Shown here piece after piece: positions 59,274-64,000 of a stretch of 64,000 nucleotides of DNA; position 1 is the stretch's first letter; each line of letters begins with the position of its first letter. The notes under the pieces were generated by a model. It was not told where the DNA came from. It saw nothing but the letters and a program-made list of their open reading frames with translations, and did not search any database. This DNA comes from Bugulina stolonifera (taxonomy: Eukaryota > Bryozoa > Gymnolaemata > Cheilostomatida > Bugulidae): positions 434,001 to 498,000 of the forward strand of contig OW285196.1 of assembly GCA_935421135.1 (NCBI GenBank). The letters run 5' to 3'. A program made the position numbers and the translations under genes.

Positions 59274-59281
59274 CCGTCGGG

Positions 59282-59358
59282 CTTCCGGCGGCCATCTTGT
59301 TGCGCAACTTCCGGACGACCACACGTCGTCTTTTCCCGACGTCACGTCGGCCGGAAGT
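59282..59358 (+). promoter_or_regulatory. U3 core promoter motif cluster (YY1-, ETS- and CRE-like)
   Basis: Within 80 bp upstream of the TATA region are a YY1-like site on the reverse strand (GCGGCCATCTTG, 59288-59299), ETS-like cores CTTCCGG (59282-59288), ACTTCCGG (59307-59314) and CCGGAAGT (59351-59358), and a CRE-like CGACGTCA (59337-59344). These are matches to well-known animal consensus sites judged by eye. The same cluster is intact in the 3' LTR at +4,465. Function is inferred. Confidence 0.5.
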
Positions 59359-59366
59359 CCTTATAC

Positions 59367-59405
59367 TATGTAAAGGGCACTGTTTTACTGTTCATTGTCT
59401 CAGTC
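59367..59405 (+). promoter_or_regulatory. 5' LTR TATA-like box (altered) and initiator
   Basis: TATGTAAAG at 59367-59375 sits where the 3' LTR has TATATAAAG. About 33 bp downstream, TCAGTC (59400-59405) fits an initiator with a predicted start at A59402. In the 5' copy the TATA match is weakened by the G at 59370. Confidence 0.6.
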
Positions 59406-59419
59406 TACACTTGGCTTTC

Positions 59420-59425
59420 AATAAA
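59420..59425 (+). terminator. Polyadenylation signal AATAAA in the 5' LTR
   Basis: AATAAA lies 18 nt downstream of the predicted transcription start, so R would be only about 40-50 nt. In the 5' LTR it would normally be bypassed. Confidence 0.65.
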
Positions 59426-59474
59426 GACACATCTATACTTGATACAGGGACTTTCTCTTCCTTTTACTAGGTCA

Positions 59475-59487
59475 TTCGCTTTGCGAA
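59475..59487 (+). other. U5 hairpin inside a direct repeat
   Basis: TTCGC-TTT-GCGAA is a perfect 5-bp stem with a 3-base loop. It lies between two ACTAGGTC direct repeats (near 59466 and 59494). It would be present near the 5' end of the element RNA; its role is unknown. Confidence 0.4.
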
Positions 59488-59549
59488 CCGCCTACTAGGT
59501 CGAACTACTCTCTTTCATTGTATAGTCTGAAGGTCGGACTTGAGATCAG

Positions 59550-59567
59550 ATGGGTCGTCTTTGGTAG
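59550..59567 (+). CDS. uORF 1 in U5 (5 codons)
   Basis: First AUG downstream of the predicted transcription start: ATG GGT CGT CTT TGG, then TAG. A peptide this short would matter only by affecting ribosome scanning. Translation is not shown. Confidence 0.3.
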   Translation: MGRLW

Positions 59568-59598
59568 TATTTGGGCTACTGAGACCGCTCGATCTTTC

Positions 59599-59604
59599 AT
59601 GTAA
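59599..59604 (+). promoter_or_regulatory. Start-stop element (ATG TAA) overlapping the next AUG
   Basis: An ATG is followed at once by TAA, whose last A begins the next ATG (ATGTAATG). Start-stop elements of this kind are known to stall or recycle ribosomes in some eukaryotic leaders; this role is inferred here. Confidence 0.35.
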
Positions 59605-59717
59605 TGCGAAGTCCTATTACCACTCATAGGCACTTCATTTCTGGGTCGATAGTCGTCCAAGGACGACCGCACCAAAACACAGAAACCATTACATTGGTGG
59701 CAGCGGTGGGATTCTAA
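59604..59717 (+). CDS. uORF 3 spanning the U5/PBS junction (37 codons)
   Basis: Starts within the ATGTAATG element and stays open through the end of U5 and the whole primer-binding site, stopping at TAA 59715-59717. The product resembles nothing I recognise. It may be a chance ORF, but it lies upstream of gag and would have to be bypassed or reinitiated past. Confidence 0.3.
   Translation: MRSPITTHRHFISGSIVVQGRPHQNTETITLVAAVGF
59695..59713 (+). other. Primer-binding site complementary to tRNA-Leu 3' end
   Basis: TGGTGGCAGCGGTGGGATT starts one base after the LTR. Its reverse complement, AATCCCACCGCTGCCACCA, fits the 3' end including CCA of a eukaryotic cytosolic tRNA-Leu (AAG/TAG type), as I recall that tRNA. 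It would prime minus-strand DNA synthesis. A full-length 19-nt match supports the LTR boundary and recent activity. Confidence 0.85.
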
Positions 59718-60028
59718 GGTCGTACTCTTACGATACGAAGCGAAGGAAGGTGACCTCGGCCTCGGGTAACCCGACCGACCTCATTCTTCAATACTTCTAC
59801 GGCGATTAAGGACTCGGACCCGGGAACCTTGGATACGAGAAGGTGACAAACGCTAAAGTGCACCCATAATTCTCGTGGTTCCGCTGGATGTAGCCCGACC
59901 TACGCCGGATCTTCAATCAAAGACCGACCTCGGATCCAGAACAGATTGACGGTACTCAGTACGTCGACTAGGCCGACACGGCCTAACAAACCAAAGCAGT
60001 TTTACTCACTACCCGACACCCTACCGAC
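59714..60028 (+). other. Untranslated leader between PBS and gag
   Basis: This 315-bp stretch has no gene. It holds the end of uORF 3 and one more start-stop element (ATG TAG, 59888-59893). CCGACC-type words recur (near 59779, 59783, 59897, 59922), as they do in the LTR. A packaging signal would be expected here by analogy with other LTR elements, but none can be recognised by eye. Confidence 0.7.
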
Positions 60029-63000
60029 ATGGACCGAATAAGGAACCTGCTTCAGCAGGTGATGTACCAAGCCGAGCAGGACCTCAAAACACTCAGCTAC
60101 AACGGACAAGAGGACGTAGAACTCTTCATAGAAGACTTCACCGCTATGGCAGAGCGTTGCAACTGGAATGACAGAGCACGCCTCATACGGCTTAGAGCCG
60201 CCCTACACGGGCCCGCACAAGAATGCGGCCGACCCCGATCAGTCGAAGAGATATTTTCCCGACTGAGGGAGCAATATGGACTATCTGCCAAAGAAGCCCG
60301 ATGGAGGCTGTCCATCCTGGAACAGCCAGCCCACACGTCACTCAGAGACTATGCAGCTCTCATCCGTAGACTGATGGCAACAGCCTTTGAAGGAGCACCC
60401 CCTGCATTTTTGGACGAGTGGGCTGTAGAGAAGTTCTGCCTCACAGTCCACGACCACGGCCTACGCTGGTACTACACATGGTTACAGCCCGATGATATGG
60501 AGGAAGCACTGGAAGCCGGAATGGCCTTCAGAAGTAACAAGGATGACAAGGCCAGCCCTCCAAAACCACAAGAAGAGCTTCCCGCCGACCTCCTACGGAA
60601 AGCCCTACATACCCTCCTACAGAAATGTCAAGACGCGGATGACGGACCAACGGTTACACCGGAACCCGTCCCAGTAGACGACCCCATTCCTACTGTAGCC
60701 GACACAGACAACAACCCAGGAGAAGGTGGACCAAACCACAATGGTCGTCCACAGAGGCCGACGGACACACCAGAACCCGTCCCAGTAGACGAGCCCATTC
60801 CTACTGGAGCCCAGCAAGGAGAAGGTGGACCCCCCCACACTGGCCGTCCACAAAGACCGACGGATACATCAGAACCCGTCCCAGTAGATGAACCCATTCC
60901 TACTGCGGCCAAACCCAAGAAGAGTGGACCAAACCACAATGGTCGTCCACTGAGGCCGACGGACACATCAGAACCCGTCCTAGTGGAAGAACCTATACCC
61001 ACTAAGCCTAAAGACAGGAGTAGCCACTCCAAACAGAAAACCCCACGGGTAACTAGCCCATCACACTCCAGGCCGACGGTGTCACCTACGCCCGTCACAG
61101 TGGATGAACCTATACCCACTAGGCCAACAGCAGGCAAGAAACGACTCCACTCAAAGCCGGACACATCCAAAGTGACCACAGATCACCCCCCAAGGCTGAA
61201 AGGACGATTCATATGTCCCGCCCCGTCGGACCAGACCTCACAAGGTAACCCCGACCTATCCTCAACTCAGAAGGATCAACAGGATCTGGCCACGTCCAGA
61301 CCCGACACTAATCAGCAATTGATTCCCGCCTCAATTCAGTATGCCCCGACGGACGACTTATCGTGTGTAGAACTGCCAGACACTACAGTCCAAGTCCGCG
61401 GCCTGAGGATCGACACGGAGCAAACCGTGCTGGACCAAACAGGAGAGCTACCTCTGAACCTCTCGAAGAATGTTCAAGTTTCAACAGCCCGACCTGATCC
61501 AGAGGACGCGAAATGTCGCGTAGCCGAACCTCAAGACATAATCCCAACGACGGAGATACAGTCTATACTGCCAGCAGTTCAAGTACACGAAGCAAAACGC
61601 TCTTGTACGGAATCTAGCATTGCCGAACAGTTTCAGCCGAAAATACAGATTGCCGAACTCTTGAAGTCCCCTAAAGCGGATAAGAAGCAATCGAAGGCAA
61701 CTATTGCCGTGTTCCCGCGCTTATTTGACGAGTCGAACAAAGAAAATGTGCCTGAGGCATTGCCTACAATTGAGCCAATTGCCCATCCCTCGGCTAGTAT
61801 AAATACGACAGCTCACAGACGAGTAGTCCTTTCTCGTCCAGCACTTCATCGAAGCACATGTATCCCTACATGTGGCAGCTTCTGCACTCCTCGTGTCACT
61901 GGTGAAGTTAACAGCACTCGTATCCTTTCTCATTCTCGTGCAGACGAGACGGCTACTCCTTCTAGTATGGATCACTCCAACCAGCCTGTCTTCACAGCTG
62001 AAGGTAAGCAAATCTCAGTGTTACCAGTAGGGAACAAATCAGAATTAGAGGAACAATCCACGCCTGTGGAACTGTCAGGCATGAATTCTCTCTCCCTCCC
62101 CACTCGGCATAGACCAGTCGGGACAGAGGAGGATTCCCCTGCACATTTCCACAGGAAAGAACATGAGTTAGAAGGCGGAGGATACACATCAAATGAATTG
62201 TGTATTGTAGACGCATCCCCTGTACGGAGGACGCTCACCCCAGACGGCACGCCTCCCCCTACTCCACCTCCTGTCACCTCTACCCTGAAGCAAGCTACAA
62301 TTAAGCTGCACAAACTCACTGACAAGCTACCCATAGAGTCATCCCAGCATTCCGGAGCCACTAAGCCGTGGATTAGCACCTTCACCCAGCAGGCCCGAGA
62401 CGACTTGGCCAGAAGGAGTCAGCCTAACCTTAAGTGTGCAAAGTGTGGCTTTTCTGGGACTCTCAAGAGGCTAAATATACACATTTGGCAACACTTTGCA
62501 CGCTTCTACTGCCGTTGTGGACGCAGCTCTGTTAGCCGTGATGCACTAGGCCATCACTTCAGTCGGAGATCCAGTATCTGTGGGAAACGTCTCTTCCTCA
62601 CAGATGGGCCCAGCTATGCGGCCCTCATGGAATGGTGGGGCGTAAAGGATCCCCCACCATTTCTGCCATGCCGTCCTACCATGGACGGACAGTCGGGAAC
62701 AAACAAGCCAGTCTACCTGCCTAGCACCTCCTCTGCCCGCAAGCGGCCTCCCAAAAGACGGTACAGTCCTTCCCCCTCTCCAGAACGGACACCCGACTCA
62801 GAACCTTCTGATGCTACCTCCTCCTCTTCCTCGTCGCCTACCACTCCTGCTGGACCTTCTCCCTGGCGACCCAGTGTCAGCACCTCCGCTGTAAGCGTCA
62901 CCTCCCCTGGCCGACGCGGACGTCTACCTTCTTGGAAGACCCGGCCTGCCCCAAGGAAGAGCATGCCTGCTGCTCAACCAGGCACTCTCTATGAAGGCTC

Positions 63001-63481
63001 TCCCCCCAAGGTTTCATGTGCAGCTTCTTGTTCAGCTTCTCCGGTTCTACTAATCGAACCACTACAGTTTAGGCCAACACTACAAGTCTCGCCACACTGT
63101 TCTCCGCACATGCCTGTCAGGGACTCACTCCGAGCTTCTCCAGACTCTCCTGCCGTCCAGCTCCCACCTCCTGCATCTCCTGTACTAACTCAGCCGAATG
63201 CCACACGTCCTGCATCTCCGGATCCGTCGCTCATGCAACAACTTGCTGAACTTAAGCCCCGGATTCACTACCTTGCCAGCCGTCAACAGGTGGGGGATAC
63301 TCTACGCCAGCACCTGGAACCTCTCTATGCTCGAGAAATAGCTCTTCGCGAACTAGCCAATCAGCATCTAAGCCACCCCCAGCACCTCCAGCTCATACAA
63401 GCAGACTTGGACATAGTATCCAGAGAATCTACATTGTACCGTACCCTTCTTAACTTGACACTAGAGACACCCATGACCTAG
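60029..63481 (+). CDS. gag: Large Gag-like protein with zinc-finger-like motifs (1,150 aa)
   Basis: This is the only long ORF of the element. The start at 60029 has a strong context (G at -3, G at +4) and no in-frame ATG precedes it. Residues about 20-165 look like a retrotransposon Gag capsid region: YNGQEDVELFIEDF, then WNDRARLIRLRAALHG, then a helical SLRDYAALIRRLM stretch. Residues 211-364 hold five proline-rich repeats ending in DEPIPT or a close variant. Residues 803-822 form C-X2-C-X11-H-X3-H (C803, C806, H818, H822), and 828-851 a second Cys/His set (C828, C830, H842, H843, C851). A basic patch RKRPPKRR (904-911) leads into a Ser/Pro-rich stretch. Residues 1068-1150 look helical. The usual Gag CCHC knuckle is absent, as are protease, RT and integrase motifs. 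The expected role is particle assembly and RNA packaging, with the zinc-finger-like pair possibly replacing the knuckle; that is inference. The ORF is intact. Confidence 0.85.
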   Translation: MDRIRNLLQQVMYQAEQDLKTLSYNGQEDVELFIEDFTAMAERCNWNDRARLIRLRAALHGPAQECGRPRSVEEIFSRLREQYGLSAKEARWRLSILEQPAHTSLRDYAALIRRLMATAFEGAPPAFLDEWAVEKFCLTVHDHGLRWYYTWLQPDDMEEALEAGMAFRSNKDDKASPPKPQEELPADLLRKALHTLLQKCQDADDGPTVTPEPVPVDDPIPTVADTDNNPGEGGPNHNGRPQRPTDTPEPVPVDEPIPTGAQQGEGGPPHTGRPQRPTDTSEPVPVDEPIPTAAKPKKSGPNHNGRPLRPTDTSEPVLVEEPIPTKPKDRSSHSKQKTPRVTSPSHSRPTVSPTPVTVDEPIPTRPTAGKKRLHSKPDTSKVTTDHPPRLKGRFICPAPSDQTSQGNPDLSSTQKDQQDLATSRPDTNQQLIPASIQYAPTDDLSCVELPDTTVQVRGLRIDTEQTVLDQTGELPLNLSKNVQVSTARPDPEDAKCRVAEPQDIIPTTEIQSILPAVQVHEAKRSCTESSIAEQFQPKIQIAELLKSPKADKKQSKATIAVFPRLFDESNKENVPEALPTIEPIAHPSASINTTAHRRVVLSRPALHRSTCIPTCGSFCTPRVTGEVNSTRILSHSRADETATPSSMDHSNQPVFTAEGKQISVLPVGNKSELEEQSTPVELSGMNSLSLPTRHRPVGTEEDSPAHFHRKEHELEGGGYTSNELCIVDASPVRRTLTPDGTPPPTPPPVTSTLKQATIKLHKLTDKLPIESSQHSGATKPWISTFTQQARDDLARRSQPNLKCAKCGFSGTLKRLNIHIWQHFARFYCRCGRSSVSRDALGHHFSRRSSICGKRLFLTDGPSYAALMEWWGVKDPPPFLPCRPTMDGQSGTNKPVYLPSTSSARKRPPKRRYSPSPSPERTPDSEPSDATSSSSSSPTTPAGPSPWRPSVSTSAVSVTSPGRRGRLPSWKTRPAPRKSMPAAQPGTLYEGSPPKVSCAASCSASPVLLIEPLQFRPTLQVSPHCSPHMPVRDSLRASPDSPAVQLPPPASPVLTQPNATRPASPDPSLMQQLAELKPRIHYLASRQQVGDTLRQHLEPLYAREIALRELANQHLSHPQHLQLIQADLDIVSRESTLYRTLLNLTLETPMT
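60659..61120 (+). repeat. Proline-rich coding minisatellite in gag (five repeats)
   Basis: Encodes five copies of a motif close to SEPVPVDEPIPT at residues 211-222, 248-259, 281-292, 314-325 and 353-364. Spacings of 37, 33, 33 and 39 residues correspond to DNA periods of about 99-117 bp. Linkers also repeat (GPNHNGRPQRPTDT and variants). Copies 2-4 are the most alike, and copy 5 the most diverged. Confidence 0.85.
62435..62581 (+). other. Paired zinc-finger-like motif in gag
   Basis: The first finger fits the C2H2 pattern C-X2-C-X11-H-X3-H at residues 803-822. The second is unusual: C-X-C at 828/830, adjacent H842-H843 and C851. They are five residues apart, which suggests a tandem unit. Metal binding is inferred from spacing only. 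This arrangement differs from the CX2CX4HX4C knuckle usual in Gag. Confidence 0.6.
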
Positions 63482-63483
63482 TG

Positions 63484-63494
63484 TGAGGGGGCTA
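63484..63494 (+). other. Polypurine tract
   Basis: TGAGGGGGCTA immediately precedes the 3' LTR, with GAGGGGG at 63485-63491. It starts two bases after the gag stop codon (63479-63481). It would prime plus-strand DNA synthesis. Confidence 0.85.
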
Positions 63495-63831
63495 TGTGAT
63501 GGTACGCCCAGTCGTATCTTACATCTGACACTCATTTATTGTGTGCATACATGTATATATCTGCTTGTACTTGACTCTTATATTGTTGTATATAATTATA
63601 TGATTATATCTAAGTCTTTTTATGCCTTTTATACCCATGTACAGAGGCCCGACCTCTCAGAATCCATTGATATTCATTTTGTACATGAATTGGACCATTA
63701 TAAGCAACTTTTGTAGAACCCGACCTATTTTGGGTCGGCCGTCGGGCTTCCGGCGGCCATCTTGTTGCGCAACTTCCGGACGACCACACGTCGTCTTTTC
63801 CCGACGTCACGTCGGCCGGAAGTCCATATAC

Positions 63832-63870
63832 TATATAAAGGGCACTGTTTTACTGTTCATTGTCTCAGTC
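63832..63870 (+). promoter_or_regulatory. 3' LTR TATA box (consensus) and initiator
   Basis: TATATAAAG at 63832-63840 is a strong TATA box, followed by TCAGTC at 63865-63870. Either the 5' copy mutated after insertion or this one did; the consensus match here suggests the former. Confidence 0.65.
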
Positions 63871-63884
63871 TACACTTGGCTTTC

Positions 63885-63890
63885 AATAAA
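63885..63890 (+). terminator. Polyadenylation signal AATAAA in the 3' LTR
   Basis: The copy expected to direct 3' end formation of the element's transcript. The context is identical to that in the 5' LTR. Confidence 0.75.
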
Positions 63891-64000
63891 GACACATCTA
63901 TACTTGATACAGGGACTTTCTCTTCCTTTTACTAGGTCATTCGCTTTGCGAACCGCCTACTAGGTCGAACTACTCTCTTTCATTGTATAGTCTGAAGGTC

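Larger units (their letters stand above)
59030..59693 (+). repeat. 5' LTR (664 bp, complete)
   Basis: The left end is fixed by the jump from satellite to unique sequence and by the identical start of the 3' LTR after the polypurine tract. The right end is fixed by the CA one base before the primer-binding site. The termini form an imperfect inverted repeat, TGTGATGG and CCATTACA (7 of 8 matching). Inferred layout: U3 59030-59401, a short R from about 59402 to about 59445, then U5 to 59693. The last 158 bp have no counterpart in the window because the 3' LTR is cut. Confidence 0.93.
59030..64000 (+). mobile_element. Gag-only LTR retrotransposon (Ty3/gypsy-like), 3' end outside window
   Basis: Two direct LTRs (59030 and 63495, offset 4,465) flank a 3,801-bp interior with a primer-binding site, one long ORF and a polypurine tract. 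If the 3' LTR is full length the element is 5,129 bp and ends at about 64158. The interior has no protease, reverse transcriptase, RNase H or integrase, and there is no room for them: the ORF ends 13 bp before the 3' LTR. It therefore resembles non-autonomous elements that encode only Gag, such as those described in plants as TR-GAG or BARE-2-like, and would need enzymes from a related element. Superfamily assignment rests on the Gag-like region and the LTR/PBS/PPT layout and is tentative. The element interrupts the satellite at GATGCATAT. Confidence 0.92.
63495..64000 (+). repeat. 3' LTR (first 506 bp, truncated by window end)
   Basis: Aligned base by base with 59030-59535, it differs at two positions: 63826 (A, versus T at 59361) and 63835 (A, versus G at 59370). 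That is about 0.4 percent divergence, pointing to a recent insertion. It should continue about 158 bp further and then return to satellite. Confidence 0.95.

Noticed and set aside
59145..59345. Antisense 66-codon ORF in both LTRs
   Set aside because: It overlaps U3 promoter motifs on the opposite strand and has no recognisable domain. Probably chance in GC-rich sequence.
59447..59456. NF-kappa-B-like site GGGACTTTCT
   Set aside because: It lies downstream of the predicted start, has a mismatch at the last base and stands alone. Too weak to list as a feature.
59157..59498. 113-codon ORF in the 5' LTR and its copy at 63622-63963
   Set aside because: It crosses U3, the predicted start site, R and the poly(A) signal, so no single normal transcript would carry it whole. 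The two LTR differences change amino acids, and there is no recognisable domain.
62435..62581. Integrase HHCC zinc domain
   Set aside because: The order is Cys-Cys then His-His, the reverse of the integrase HHCC order, and no DDE catalytic core follows.
60617..62964. Antisense and alternative-frame ORFs over gag (up to 183 codons)
   Set aside because: The longest mirrors the proline-rich repeats in reverse. They are shadows of the gag reading frame.
60029..63481. Hidden aspartic protease or reverse transcriptase in the ORF
   Set aside because: I saw no D-[ST]-G protease motif and no YxDD or FxDD motif. Profile search could still find something remote.

Overview
The window has two very different parts. 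Positions 1-59029 are one uninterrupted satellite array with no unique sequence, no recognisable gene and no RNA gene. Positions 59030-64000 are most of a young LTR retrotransposon inserted into that array; its 3' LTR runs off the window end. The host looks like an animal: a 59-kb satellite with higher-order structure, a Ty3/gypsy-like element with a Gag capsid-like region, a tRNA-Leu primer site, and an LTR promoter with TATA, initiator, ETS-, YY1- and CRE-like motifs. I cannot name the species. A marine invertebrate is a guess, not a result.

The satellite is built from a 9-bp unit (core CAT flanked by three bases each side: ATGCATTCT, ATGCATAGA, ATACATAGA, AGACATAGA and variants). Neighbouring units often face opposite ways, giving dense palindromes such as TTCTATGCATAGAA. 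Variant 'words' occur in a fixed order that repeats at several larger scales. Layout: about 3.6-kb repeats (1 to about 5.95 kb); a run of roughly 3.05-kb higher-order units (5.95 to 26.0 kb, including one enlarged and one deleted copy); an 8.3-kb block (26.0-34.3 kb) followed by two apparently identical 4,741-bp tandem copies of its first part (34.3-43.8 kb); a mosaic with a 1.74-kb duplication (43.8-49.7 kb); a zone with three copies of an inverted 142-bp segment (49.7-53.8 kb); three 1.82-kb units interrupted by a 478-bp piece (51.5-57.4 kb); and a final segment (57.4-59.03 kb) matching 29.4-31.0 kb. Length differences between homologous units are nearly all multiples of 9 bp.

The retrotransposon has a complete 664-bp 5' LTR, a 19-nt primer-binding site matching a tRNA-Leu 3' end, a leader with four upstream AUGs, one 1,150-codon ORF, a polypurine tract and the first 506 bp of the 3' LTR. 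The ORF begins with a Gag capsid-like region, then has proline-rich repeats, a pair of zinc-finger-like Cys/His motifs, a basic/serine-rich region and a helical C-terminus. It fills the interior, so there is no protease, reverse transcriptase, RNase H or integrase. The element therefore looks like a Gag-only, non-autonomous element that depends on enzymes from a partner. The two LTRs differ at 2 of 506 compared positions, so insertion was recent.
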